NCBI GenBank assembly: GCA_944366945.1
Contig: CALVWJ010000013.1
Coordinates: forward strand, 1 to 64,000
Reading direction: 5' to 3'
DNA length: 64,000 nucleotides
Source: an uncultured Clostridia bacterium
GTDB lineage: Bacteria > Bacillota > Clostridia > Christensenellales > CAG-138
Part shown: piece by piece, positions 8,902-17,682 of the stretch
Layout: each line of letters opens with the position of its first letter
Position numbering within the stretch: position 1 is the stretch's first letter
Notes under the pieces: generated by a model
Told to the model about the DNA's origin: nothing
Database searches by the model: none
What the model saw: only the letters and a program-made list of their open reading frames with translations
Translations under genes and position numbers: made by a program

Positions 8902-9933
8902 ATGGAGAAAAAAAGGTTCGCAATTCGGCTGCGGTATCAGCTGGTATTCCTGGCATTGCTGGCGCTTGTTGCGCTTGGAATCGTGCTCAATGTAAACACG
9001 GGCTCGGTCAATATCCCGGTGGTAAAAATATTTAAGATTATCTTCCTGCGCATAGAAGAGGGCAGCGTAGACAGCAAGATCATTTGGAGCATTCGCCTGC
9101 CGCGCCTTTTAACGGCAGCGGTGCTGGGGGGCGCGCTCGCGGTTTCCGGTTTCCTGCTGCAAACGTTTTTCCGCAACCCCATCGCAGGCCCGTTTGTGCT
9201 GGGCATTTCCTCGGGCGCAAAGATGTGCGTTGGCTTTGTTATCATATTTATTATAGGTTCTTATGGAAATATACCGCCCTATCTTCTGGTCCTTGCTGCG
9301 TTTGTAGGTTCGCTGATCATCATGGGGTTCGTGCTGCTGTTTTCCCAAAGGGCAAAGAATATGTCCATGCTGCTTGTGATCGGCATTATGATCGGCTATA
9401 TCTGCTCCGCGATTACGGATTTTTGCATCGCGTTTGCCAAGGATAGCGATATTGCGCATCTCACATCCTGGTCCATGGGGAGCTTTTCCGGCGCCGCATG
9501 GGATACGCTTGGCATTATCTGCGCAATCGTAGGATCTGCGCTTGTGCTTTCTATGCTCATTTCAAAGCCAATGGACGCTTATCAGCTTGGCGAAGGCTAT
9601 GCAAAAAGCATGGGCATCAACATACGCCTGTTCCGCGTAGTGCTCATCGCGCTTTCAAGCATCCTTTCCGCATGTGTTACAGCGTTTGCGGGGCCGATTT
9701 CATTCGTCGGCATCGCGGTGCCGCAGATCGCAAAGTTTTTGATGAAAACCGCAAAGCCTATCGTGATCATCCCAACGTCGTTCCTTTGCGGGGCGGTCTT
9801 CTGCATGTTCTGCGATTTGATCGCGCGCACCGCGTTTGCGCCTACTGAGCTTGCGATCGGAACGGTCACGGCCTTTTTTGGAGCTCCGGTGGTGATCAGC
9901 CTCATGATTCAGCGCCGCAGCCGCCAGCAATGA
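8902..9933 (+). CDS. btuC: Cobalamin-type ABC transporter permease (FecCD family)
   Basis: A 343-residue membrane protein of the BtuC/FecCD family with about ten spans. Recognisable family stretches include SIRLPRLLTAAVLGGALAVSG near residue 63, RNPIAGPFVLGISSGA near residue 91, and AFAGPISFVGIAVPQIAK near residue 257. The dimer forms the channel for corrinoid import across the inner membrane with the BtuD-like ATPase encoded 12 bases downstream. A GC-rich inverted repeat (GGGCGGCGCGC / AGCGCCGCCCG, about 8867-8890) lies in the 89-base gap after btuF and may stabilise or tune the btuF part of the transcript. Confidence 0.9.
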   Translation: MEKKRFAIRLRYQLVFLALLALVALGIVLNVNTGSVNIPVVKIFKIIFLRIEEGSVDSKIIWSIRLPRLLTAAVLGGALAVSGFLLQTFFRNPIAGPFVLGISSGAKMCVGFVIIFIIGSYGNIPPYLLVLAAFVGSLIIMGFVLLFSQRAKNMSMLLVIGIMIGYICSAITDFCIAFAKDSDIAHLTSWSMGSFSGAAWDTLGIICAIVGSALVLSMLISKPMDAYQLGEGYAKSMGINIRLFRVVLIALSSILSACVTAFAGPISFVGIAVPQIAKFLMKTAKPIVIIPTSFLCGAVFCMFCDLIARTAFAPTELAIGTVTAFFGAPVVISLMIQRRSRQQ

Positions 9934-9945
9934 GAGGAGCACAGC

Positions 9946-11064
9946 ATGTATTTTGAAACGCATGAACTTTCCGTGGGCTATGCCGGCCGCCCGTTGATCG
10001 AGGGGATCAACCTTTCCGTGGAAAAGGGAAGCATTTTGACACTGATCGGCCCCAATGGGTCCGGCAAATCCACGATCCTTAAAACCATTACAAAGCATCT
10101 GGAAAAGGTTGCCGGTGTAGTGGAGATTGAAAACAGCAACATTTTTAAATGGAGCAATCGGGAACTTGCCAAGCGCCTTTCCGTAATGCTCACCGAGCGC
10201 ATTGACCCGGAGCTGATGACCTGCGAGCAGGTGGTCGCAATGGGGCGCTATCCCTATACCAACCATTTTGGCGCGCTTACGCCACAGGACCGCGCCGTTG
10301 TAAAGGAATCGCTCTGCCTCGTGCGGGCGGAAGAACTGGCCGAACGGCCGTTTACGGATATCAGCGACGGGCAGCGCCAGCGCATCATGCTTGCGCGGGC
10401 AATCTGCCAGCAGCCGGAGATCATTGTGCTGGATGAGCCCACTTCCTATCTGGATATTCGGCATAAAATTGAACTGCTCGACATCCTGCGCAAAATGGCG
10501 GCGGAAAAAAATGTTGCAGTGGTAATGTCCCTGCATGAGATTGACCTTGCAGCAAAGGTATCGGATCAGATCATTTGCGTCAAGGGGGATCGCATCCGCC
10601 TGTTCGGCCCGCCGGAAACGGTGTTTACGGATGAAAAAATCAAGGCGTTGTACGAACTGGAGAGCGGTTCGTTTAATACGCTGTTTGGCAGCGTTGAGTT
10701 GATGGCGCCGCAGGGGCAGCCGGAAGCGTTTGTGCTGGCGGGCGGGGGAAAGGGCATCCCGGTTTACAGGCTGCTGCAAAAACACAAACGCGCGTTTTCC
10801 ACGGGTATTCTTTTTGAAAACGATGTTGATTATGCGGTGGCAACCGCGCTTGCGGCGCATGTGGTCACTGCGCCCGCTTTCAGCGCACTCTGCGATGCAC
10901 AGATCGCAGAAGCCAAGCGGCAAATCGACCGCGTGCCCTGCATCATCGATGCGGGAACGCCCGTTGGCGTGCAGAACCAGCGCAGCCAAGAGCTGCTCAA
11001 TTATGCAAAGGCACAGGGAAAACGGGTTTTAACAGGCACGGAAGCTGCGGAGCAAATGGCATGA
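9946..11064 (+). CDS. btuD: Cobalamin-type ABC transporter ATPase with extra C-terminal domain
   Basis: The first roughly 250 residues are a complete BtuD/FecE ATPase: Walker A GPNGSGKST (about residues 36-44), signature ISDGQRQR (about residue 140), Walker B IIVLDEPTS, and the switch histidine in MSLHEIDLA. It would power the BtuC channel. Residues about 258-372 form an additional domain not found in standard BtuD, starting near FVLAGGGKGIPVYRLLQ and containing FENDVDYAVATALAAHVV; it looks like a small alpha/beta domain. The role of this tail is unknown. GAGGAGC precedes the ATG and the gene lies 12 bases after btuC. Confidence 0.88.
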   Translation: MYFETHELSVGYAGRPLIEGINLSVEKGSILTLIGPNGSGKSTILKTITKHLEKVAGVVEIENSNIFKWSNRELAKRLSVMLTERIDPELMTCEQVVAMGRYPYTNHFGALTPQDRAVVKESLCLVRAEELAERPFTDISDGQRQRIMLARAICQQPEIIVLDEPTSYLDIRHKIELLDILRKMAAEKNVAVVMSLHEIDLAAKVSDQIICVKGDRIRLFGPPETVFTDEKIKALYELESGSFNTLFGSVELMAPQGQPEAFVLAGGGKGIPVYRLLQKHKRAFSTGILFENDVDYAVATALAAHVVTAPAFSALCDAQIAEAKRQIDRVPCIIDAGTPVGVQNQRSQELLNYAKAQGKRVLTGTEAAEQMA

Positions 11065-11128
11065 TGGCTGCATGCGGCGAAGGGCTGCTTCCTGCGCATG
11101 CAAGGCATGGATCTAGGAGAAACGAAAA

Positions 11129-12541
11129 ATGGAGCTTAATACCGATTTTGGGCGCGGTGCGCCTCAAACTGAAACAAAAGAAGCGGTTGTGCCGCGCATC
11201 CTTTTCGCCGGCACTGCAAGCGGGTGCGGCAAAACCACGGTTACCTGCGCCGTGCTGCAGGCGCTTGCAAACAGGGGGATGCGGCTGCATGCGTTCAAGT
11301 GCGGGCCAGACTATATTGACCCTATGTTCCATGAGCGCGCCATTGGCGCAAAGGGGTCAAACCTCGATCTGTTCTTTTATTCACCCAATACGGCACGCTA
11401 TCTGCTTGCAAAAAACGCGGAGGATGCGGATGTTTCCATTCTGGAAGGCGTGATGGGATATTATGATGGCCTTGGTATTCGCTCGCTTGAAAAAAGCACA
11501 TATGAAGTGGCGCGTGAAACCGGAACCCCCGCCGTACTGGTCATAAACGGCCATGGCATGGCATTTTCAGTTACGGCGTTGCTGCGCGGATTCCGGGATG
11601 CCGTAGCGGAAAGCGGCATCCGGGGTGTGATTTTAAATAATGTGAGCTGGAAGACGTATCCTCTTTTAAAAGAAGCAATCCTAGAGGAGCTTGGAGGTAC
11701 GGTAAAACCGCTTGGATATTTGCCGCCCATGCGCGACTGCGCGTTTGAAAGCAGGCACCTTGGGCTCGTAACGGCAGAGGAGATCGTGGACATCCGCGCA
11801 AAGCTCAACCGCCTTGCAGCGCAGGCCGAACAAAGCATTGACCTCGATGGGATCCTCGACCTTGCGAGGAAAAGCGCGCCGATCCGCTATGCGCCGGTTC
11901 CCGTGCGGAGATTTGAAAGGCAAGCGCGCATTGCGGTAGCAATGGATCGGGCATTCTGCTTTTATTATCGCGACAATCTCGAATTGCTGCGCGAAATGGG
12001 CGCAACGCTTTGCCCATTCAGCCCGCTTTCCGATGCGGCGCTTCCCGCATGCGATGCGCTCTATTTGGGGGGCGGATATCCGGAATTATACCTGGATGCG
12101 CTTTCTGAGAACGCCTCCATGCGCACGCATATCCGCACGGCGCTTGCAAACGGCATGCCATGCATTGCAGAATGCGGCGGCTTTATGTACTTGACCGAGG
12201 CGATCGAAGGGCATCCCATGGTGGGAGCGCTGCCGGGCGATTGCACCAACCAGGGCAGGCTTACCCGCTTTGGTTACATAACGCTTACTGCAAGGCACAA
12301 CTCGCTGCTTTGCAATGCGGGAGAGCGGATCAACGCCCATGAATTTCACCATTACGACGCAACCCACCTGGGGAATGGATTCGAGGCGCGCAAAAGCAAC
12401 GGTGCGGCATGGGATTGCGGCTTTGCAACGGAGCGGCTGTATGCGGGTTACCCGCATCTGCCGTTTTATGCAAACCCGCGCTTTGCAGAGCGCTTTTATG
12501 AAGCTGCGCTTGCATATCAGTCGGAAAACAAGGAGGGATAA
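11129..12541 (+). CDS. cbiA: Cobyrinate a,c-diamide synthase
   Basis: At 470 residues this matches CbiA, the glutamine-dependent ligase that amidates the a and c side chains of cobyrinate. The N-terminal ATP-binding domain has FAGTASGCGKTTVTCAV (about residue 26) and the substrate motif KCGPDYIDPMFH. The C-terminal glutaminase domain carries GGGYPELYL and the nucleophile in CIAECGGFMYL (about residue 347), with a late His in HEFHHYDA. An AGGAG site lies upstream of the ATG. It is the first biosynthetic gene after the importer genes and runs with 2 bases spacing into cbiF. Confidence 0.95.
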   Translation: MELNTDFGRGAPQTETKEAVVPRILFAGTASGCGKTTVTCAVLQALANRGMRLHAFKCGPDYIDPMFHERAIGAKGSNLDLFFYSPNTARYLLAKNAEDADVSILEGVMGYYDGLGIRSLEKSTYEVARETGTPAVLVINGHGMAFSVTALLRGFRDAVAESGIRGVILNNVSWKTYPLLKEAILEELGGTVKPLGYLPPMRDCAFESRHLGLVTAEEIVDIRAKLNRLAAQAEQSIDLDGILDLARKSAPIRYAPVPVRRFERQARIAVAMDRAFCFYYRDNLELLREMGATLCPFSPLSDAALPACDALYLGGGYPELYLDALSENASMRTHIRTALANGMPCIAECGGFMYLTEAIEGHPMVGALPGDCTNQGRLTRFGYITLTARHNSLLCNAGERINAHEFHHYDATHLGNGFEARKSNGAAWDCGFATERLYAGYPHLPFYANPRFAERFYEAALAYQSENKEG

Positions 12542-12543
12542 GC

Positions 12544-13299
12544 ATGGTTCATTTTGTAGGAGCAGGAAGCGGCGCGGTGGACTTGATTACCGTGCGCGGG
12601 GCAAGGCTTCTTGGGGAAGCGGATGTGATTATTTACGCGGGTTCCCTTGTAAATCCCGGGCTGCTTGCTTACGCAAACAAGGACGCCGAACTTTATAACA
12701 GCGCAACCATGACGCTTGAAGAGGTCATGGCGATAATCCGCGCTGCGGAGGCTGAAGGAAAAACCACCGTGCGCCTGCATACGGGCGATTCCAGCATCTA
12801 TGGCGCGGTGCGCGAACAATTCGACCTTCTGGAAGCTGCGGGGATCGCATATGACGTATGCCCCGGCGTAAGCTCCTTCTGCGGGGCTGCGGCAGCTTTG
12901 AAAGCGGAATATACGCTGCCCGGCGTTTCGCAGACGGTGATCATCTCCCGCATGGCCGGAAAAACGCAGATGCCGGAGCGCGAATCCATCCGCGCGCTTG
13001 CCGGCCATAACGCCACGATGATCCTTTTTTTAAGCATGGGGGTAATCGGAAAGCTTCAAGCGGAGCTTCTTGCAGGCGGTGTCGCTCAAGATACGCCCGC
13101 CGCCATCGTTTATAAAGCCACATGGCCAGATGAGCAGGTTTATCGCTGCACAGTGGGGACGCTTGCAGAAACCGCTCAGCAAAACGGAATCACGCGGCTT
13201 GCGCTCGTGCTCGTGGGCGGATTCCTCGGGCATTCCTACAGCCGCTCCAGGCTGTACAGCCCGGATTTTTCCACGGCATTCCGGGGCGCTGAACCATGA
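12544..13299 (+). CDS. cbiF: Cobalt-precorrin-4 C11-methyltransferase
   Basis: A 251-residue tetrapyrrole methylase. The start MVHFVGAGSGAVDLITVRG and the following DVIIYAGSLVNPGLL are characteristic of CbiF/CobM; GDSSIYGA and CPGVSSFCGAAAAL belong to the SAM-binding core. The enzyme methylates C11 of the corrin ring during the anaerobic pathway. Its stop overlaps the cbiG start by 4 bases (ATGA), so the two are translationally coupled. CbiF makes the substrate opened by CbiG. Confidence 0.95.
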   Translation: MVHFVGAGSGAVDLITVRGARLLGEADVIIYAGSLVNPGLLAYANKDAELYNSATMTLEEVMAIIRAAEAEGKTTVRLHTGDSSIYGAVREQFDLLEAAGIAYDVCPGVSSFCGAAAALKAEYTLPGVSQTVIISRMAGKTQMPERESIRALAGHNATMILFLSMGVIGKLQAELLAGGVAQDTPAAIVYKATWPDEQVYRCTVGTLAETAQQNGITRLALVLVGGFLGHSYSRSRLYSPDFSTAFRGAEP

Positions 13300-14321
13300 T
13301 GCGTGCTGCGGTGTTCTATTTCAGCCAGCAGGGCGGAAACACGGCGCGGCGTATTGCATCATGCTTGCGCGAAACGTATACGTGTCGCTTGTTTGCGCCG
13401 GCAAAATATGCTGGAGCAGGGGCGACACCCATCACGGGCGGGTTAAGCGCATGCACGGGGCCACTGATGCAAACGGAAGATGCGCTGATTTTCGTGGGCG
13501 CCTGCGGCATTGCCGTGCGGGCGGTTGCGCCGCATCTGCGCAGCAAGGCGGAAGACCCTGCGGTTCTCTGCATAGATGAATGCGGCAGGTTTGTAATCGC
13601 GCTCGTTTCCGGGCATATCGGCGGTGCGAACCGCTTGGCGAACGCTTTGGCGGCTGCAATTGGCGCAACGCCGGTCATCACGACGGCAACGGATGTAAAC
13701 GGCAGGTTTTCGGTGGATGCGTGGGCGGCGGAGCATGGGTTTGCGCTGGGAAGCCTGGCGGCTGCAAAGAAGGTTTCTGCTGCGATCCTTGTGCGGGATA
13801 TCCCAATCTGCGCGGATGCCCCTATCCGCGGTCCGCTTCCGGCTGGCCTTTATCCAGGGCAGGAAGGCGCGCTTGGGATTTCCGTTTCCGTGCATACGAA
13901 AAAACCGTTTCAAGAAACGCTCTCGCTTATTCCCCGCGCTTTAACGCTGGGGCTTGGGTGCAGGCGCGGCACCTCGCAGGAGGCGATTGAGCAGGCCGTG
14001 CAGCTGGTGTTTGCAGCGCATGCACTCGACCTGCGCGCCGTGCGCTGCGCGGCATCCATCCGCCTAAAGGCGGATGAAACGGGCTTGCTGGCATTCTGCA
14101 CGGCACACGGGTATCCGGCCAAGTTCTATGCACCGGAAACGCTTGCTGCACTTGCGGGTGAATTTACTCCGTCCGCTTTCGTGCAAAAAACAACCGGCGT
14201 AGACAATGTGTGCGAGCGCAGTGCGGTGGCGGATGGCGGGATGCTGATTGTGAAAAAAACGGCGTGCAACGGCGTGACTGTAGCGGTTGCAGAAACCCCG
14301 TGGGAGGTGCAATTTGGATAA
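13296..14321 (+). CDS. cbiG: Cobalt-precorrin-5A hydrolase
   Basis: A 341-residue CbiG, which opens the delta-lactone of cobalt-precorrin-5A and releases acetaldehyde. This gene is diagnostic of the anaerobic route. The N-terminal domain has FVGACGIAVRAVAPHL and VLCIDECGRFVIALVSGHIGGANRLA, both typical; the C-terminal domain begins near LTLGLGCRRGTSQEAIE and ends with NGVTVAVAETPW. It is coupled to cbiF upstream (ATGA overlap) and overlaps the TTG-initiated cbiH by 8 bases. Confidence 0.94.
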   Translation: MMRAAVFYFSQQGGNTARRIASCLRETYTCRLFAPAKYAGAGATPITGGLSACTGPLMQTEDALIFVGACGIAVRAVAPHLRSKAEDPAVLCIDECGRFVIALVSGHIGGANRLANALAAAIGATPVITTATDVNGRFSVDAWAAEHGFALGSLAAAKKVSAAILVRDIPICADAPIRGPLPAGLYPGQEGALGISVSVHTKKPFQETLSLIPRALTLGLGCRRGTSQEAIEQAVQLVFAAHALDLRAVRCAASIRLKADETGLLAFCTAHGYPAKFYAPETLAALAGEFTPSAFVQKTTGVDNVCERSAVADGGMLIVKKTACNGVTVAVAETPWEVQFG

Positions 14322-15048
14322 AAAGCTCTATGTTGTGGGCATTGGGCCTGGCGGCTATGAAGAGATGACCCTGCGCGCCGCAAAGGTGTTGCAGGAGTGC
14401 GAACAAATTGTGGGCTATAGCGTATATCTTGACTTAATTCGGCAGTATTTCCCGGGAAAAGCGTTTTACGCAACGCCGATGCGGGAGGAAGTGCAGCGCT
14501 GCCAGCATGCGCTTGCGATGGCGGGCGCGGGAAAGCGCACGGCAATCCTGTGCAGCGGCGATGCAGGAGTATACGGCATGGCAGGGCTTGTGTATGCATT
14601 GCGCGGGGAGGCAAAAACGCCCGAGATCGAAGTGGTGGGTGGCTTGACTGCAGCTCTGAGCGGCGCAGCGCTGCTGGGCGCGCCGTTGACGCACGATTTC
14701 GCCGTGATCAGCCTCAGCGACCTGCTTACGGAATGGGAAACGATTGCGGCGCGGCTGGATCACGCTGCCCAAGCAGGGCTTTCCATCGTGCTGTATAACC
14801 CGGCCAGCAAAAAACGGCGCGATCATCTGCGCCGCGCCTGTGAGATCGTGCTACGGCACGCGGAACCGGGGCGCGTTTGCGGTGTAACGCGCAACATCGG
14901 CCGGGCGGGCGAGCATTTTGAAGTGATGACGCTTTTAGAGCTATGCGATTATGAAGCGGATATGTTTACCACGGTTTTCATCGGCAACCCGCAAACGCAG
15001 GTGATCGGCGGGAAAATGGTTACGCCTCGGGGGTATCGCAATGTTTAG
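14314..15048 (+). CDS. cbiH: Cobalt-precorrin-3B C17-methyltransferase
   Basis: A 244-residue tetrapyrrole methylase of the CbiH/CobJ group: KLYVVGIGPGGYEEMT at the start, IVGYSVYLDLI, CSGDAGVYGMAGL, and the C-terminal RNIGRAGEHFEVMTL typical of CobJ. The start is a TTG at 14314, chosen because it follows GGGAGG by 6-7 bases and gives the exact family N-terminus; an in-frame ATG at 14287 would add nine unlike residues inside cbiG. The enzyme methylates C17 with ring contraction. It overlaps both cbiG (8 bases) and the next gene (8 bases). Confidence 0.93.
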   Translation: MDKKLYVVGIGPGGYEEMTLRAAKVLQECEQIVGYSVYLDLIRQYFPGKAFYATPMREEVQRCQHALAMAGAGKRTAILCSGDAGVYGMAGLVYALRGEAKTPEIEVVGGLTAALSGAALLGAPLTHDFAVISLSDLLTEWETIAARLDHAAQAGLSIVLYNPASKKRRDHLRRACEIVLRHAEPGRVCGVTRNIGRAGEHFEVMTLLELCDYEADMFTTVFIGNPQTQVIGGKMVTPRGYRNV

Positions 15049-17032
15049 AATTTGCCTGTTCGCAGGGACAACCGAAGGAAGAAGGCTCGTGGAATTCTTG
15101 CGCAAAACGCAGCTTTCGGTTTACGTTTCGGTTGCAACGGAATATGGGGAAACGCTTGTCCCAAAGGGCGAAAACATCGAGGTGCATGCGGGACGGCTGA
15201 ACCAGGCTGAGATGGAAGCGCTGTTTGCGGGCGCTCGCTTCTCCCTTGTGGTGGATGCTACGCATCCTTTTGCAAAGGAAGTAACGCAGAATATCGCAGC
15301 GGCGGCCCGTGCAACCGGAACGGAGATGGTGCGGCTTGTGCGGGAGGCGGAGGACATGGCGCAGGACGCCACATATGTCGCATCCATTTTAGAGGCGGCG
15401 GAATGCTTGAAAGGCACGGCCGGAAACATCCTTTTGACGACGGGAAGCAAGGAACTTCTGCCTTTTACGGGCATTCCAAATTATCAAGAACGAGTCTATG
15501 CCCGCGTGCTTCCGATGAAAAGCTCCCTCGATGCATGTGCAGCGGCGGGGATACCGCCTGCGCACATCATCGCAATGCAGGGGCCGTTCACCGAAGAAAT
15601 GAACCGCGCGATTTTGCGCATGGCGGAAGCAAAGTACCTCGTTACAAAGGATGCGGGCCCGAGCGGGGGGTTCGCGGAAAAGCTTGAAGCTGCGCGCAAA
15701 GAGCGCGTTAAACTCATCATTATCGGCCGCCCGCAGGAACAGGGTGGCATAGGGTTTGCAGCGCTTGTGCAGCTTTTGCAAGCGCGCTTTGGTGTGGCGG
15801 TGCAGCAGCGCGTGAGCGTGATCGGAATCGGCATGGGGGCGCCTAACCAGCTTACCGGCGCAGCGCAGCAGGCTCTGGCTGAGGCCGAATGCGTCATCGG
15901 CGCAAAGCGGATGGTGGAGGCTTTTGCCGGGAATCGGCCATCCTTTGCTTCTATGGAAAACGCGAAGATCGCGGCGTTTATCCGCGCGCATCCAGAATAC
16001 CAAAACATCGCCGTGCTCATGTCGGGAGATGTGGGCTTTTACAGCGGCGCCAAAAAGCTCCTGCCGATGCTTTCGGAGTTTGCGCCCTGCGTGTATCCCG
16101 GCATCAGCTCCCTGCAATATTTTTGCGCAAAGCTTCAAACGGCATGGGATGATGCGTTTGTCCTTTCCCTGCATGGGCGGGACGGGAGCGCAGTGCCGGC
16201 GGTCCTGGAGCATCGGAAGGTGTTTGCGCTCGTGGGCGGCGCGGGCGGCGCACGGCGCGTATGCGAAGAGCTCATGCGAGCTGGCCTGGGGCAGGTTGCG
16301 GTTGCAGTAGGCGAGCAGCTTTCCTATCCGGATGAAAGGATTACGGAAGGCACGGCAGAAACGCTCAGCGCACAACCGTTTTCTCCGCTTTGCGTGCTAT
16401 TGATCCAAAACAAAAACGCCCGGCCGCGGCGCCGCTGTGCATGTCTGCCGGATGAGGCATTCCTTCGCCGAACGGGCGTGGACGGGAATGTTCCGATGAC
16501 AAAAGCCGAGGTGCGCGCAGTTTCCATCGCAAAGCTGGGGCTTGAAGCGGATTCCATCGTTTATGACATCGGCGCGGGTACGGGATCCGTTTCGGTGGAG
16601 ATGGCGGGCATCTGCACGCAGGGGCATGTTTATGCCATCGAATGCAAAGCGGAAGCGGCTGCGCTGGTGGAGCGGAATAAGCAGCGCTTCGGCCTTGCCA
16701 ACCTCACGGTCATAAAAGGCGCTGCACCGGAAGCATGCGCCCCGCTGCCGCCGCCTACACATGCGTTTATCGGGGGCACATCCGGGAATTTATCCGAGGT
16801 GCTGGAACTGCTGCTTGCAAAGAACCCTTCTGTGCGTATCGTTATGAACTTGATTGCCCTTGAGTCCATTGCAGAGGCGGTGCGCTGCGTTGAAGCGTTC
16901 GGGTTTGAACATGTGGAGATGGTGCAGGTAAGCATAGCAAAGGCGAAAAAACTGGGGCGGTATCATCTGATGAATGGGCAGAATCCCATTCTGGTTCTCA
17001 CCTGTGAGAAGCATACCGCAAACCGAGAATAA
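15041..17032 (+). CDS. Fused CbiJ-CbiE-CbiT: precorrin-6A reductase and C5,C15-methyltransferase
   Basis: A single 663-residue frame with three enzymes. Residues 1 to about 250 are CbiJ/CobK (start LFAGTTEGRRLVEFL; DATHPFAKEVTQNI near residue 72; the NAD(P)H-dependent reductase of cobalt-precorrin-6A). Residues about 257-460 are CbiE (VSVIGIGMGAPNQLTGAA; LMSGDVGFYSGA; YPGISSLQYFCAKL), the C5 methyltransferase. Residues about 485-663 are CbiT (VYDIGAGTGSVSVEMA SAM motif; FIGGTSGNLSEVLELLL), which methylates C15 and decarboxylates. CbiE-CbiT fusion alone is CobL; adding CbiJ in front is less usual. No stop or strong internal start separates the parts. Confidence 0.93.
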   Translation: MFRICLFAGTTEGRRLVEFLRKTQLSVYVSVATEYGETLVPKGENIEVHAGRLNQAEMEALFAGARFSLVVDATHPFAKEVTQNIAAAARATGTEMVRLVREAEDMAQDATYVASILEAAECLKGTAGNILLTTGSKELLPFTGIPNYQERVYARVLPMKSSLDACAAAGIPPAHIIAMQGPFTEEMNRAILRMAEAKYLVTKDAGPSGGFAEKLEAARKERVKLIIIGRPQEQGGIGFAALVQLLQARFGVAVQQRVSVIGIGMGAPNQLTGAAQQALAEAECVIGAKRMVEAFAGNRPSFASMENAKIAAFIRAHPEYQNIAVLMSGDVGFYSGAKKLLPMLSEFAPCVYPGISSLQYFCAKLQTAWDDAFVLSLHGRDGSAVPAVLEHRKVFALVGGAGGARRVCEELMRAGLGQVAVAVGEQLSYPDERITEGTAETLSAQPFSPLCVLLIQNKNARPRRRCACLPDEAFLRRTGVDGNVPMTKAEVRAVSIAKLGLEADSIVYDIGAGTGSVSVEMAGICTQGHVYAIECKAEAAALVERNKQRFGLANLTVIKGAAPEACAPLPPPTHAFIGGTSGNLSEVLELLLAKNPSVRIVMNLIALESIAEAVRCVEAFGFEHVEMVQVSIAKAKKLGRYHLMNGQNPILVLTCEKHTANRE

Positions 17033-17049
17033 CAAGGAGGATTGAAAGC

Positions 17050-17682
17050 ATGAAAACGGAATTGGAACGCGTAGCGCCCATGGACATTGAGCGGCGCAGC
17101 TTTGAGATCATTGCATCGGAGCTGCAGCATCCAGTCGATGCGCGGCTTGCGCCGATTATCCTGCGCGTAATCCATGCCACGGCGGATTTTGACTTTGCGG
17201 ACACCCTCTGCTTTTCAAACGATGCCCTGGAAAAAGGGCTTGCGGCCATACGCGATGGCGCAACGATTATAACGGATACCACCATGGCGCAGGCAGGCAT
17301 CAACAAGCGCTTGCTGGCAAAGCACGGCGGCAGTGCGCGTTGCTTTGTTGCGGATGAGGATGTCGCCGAAGCGGCAAGGCGCAATGGGACAACGCGCTCT
17401 GTAGAGGCGATGAAAAAAGCGGCTACACTCCCGGGAAAAAAGATTTTTGCAATTGGAAATGCCCCTACCGCACTTGTGCAGCTTTATGATATGATGCAGG
17501 AAGGCCGCGTCCAACCGGAGCTCGTGATCGGCGTTCCTGTGGGATTTGTGAACGTGGTGCAGGCAAAGGAACTCATCTTGCAGACGGACGCGCCGTATAT
17601 CGTGGCGCGGGGGCGCAAGGGCGGGAGCAACGTTGCGGCAGCAATCTGCAACGCTTTGATTTATCTGCTTGGGCGTGCATGA
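17050..17682 (+). CDS. cbiC: Cobalt-precorrin-8 methylmutase
   Basis: A 210-residue CbiC/CobH, which moves the methyl group from C11 to C12 to give cobyrinate. Family features are the N-terminal IERRSFEIIASEL, RVIHATADFDFADTL with the catalytic histidine, ITDTTMAQAGINK, and the C-terminal PVGFVNVVQAKE followed by ARGRKGGSNVAAAICNAL. AAGGAGG precedes the ATG by 8 bases. Its end overlaps the start of cbiD by 4 bases (ATGA). Confidence 0.96.
   Translation: MKTELERVAPMDIERRSFEIIASELQHPVDARLAPIILRVIHATADFDFADTLCFSNDALEKGLAAIRDGATIITDTTMAQAGINKRLLAKHGGSARCFVADEDVAEAARRNGTTRSVEAMKKAATLPGKKIFAIGNAPTALVQLYDMMQEGRVQPELVIGVPVGFVNVVQAKELILQTDAPYIVARGRKGGSNVAAAICNALIYLLGRA

Noticed and set aside
7754..8956. 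A 400-codon minus-strand open frame
   Set aside because: Antisense shadow of btuF; no family look, His/Arg-rich.
9700..10989. A 429-codon minus-strand open frame
   Set aside because: Antisense to btuC/btuD, which have clear family motifs.
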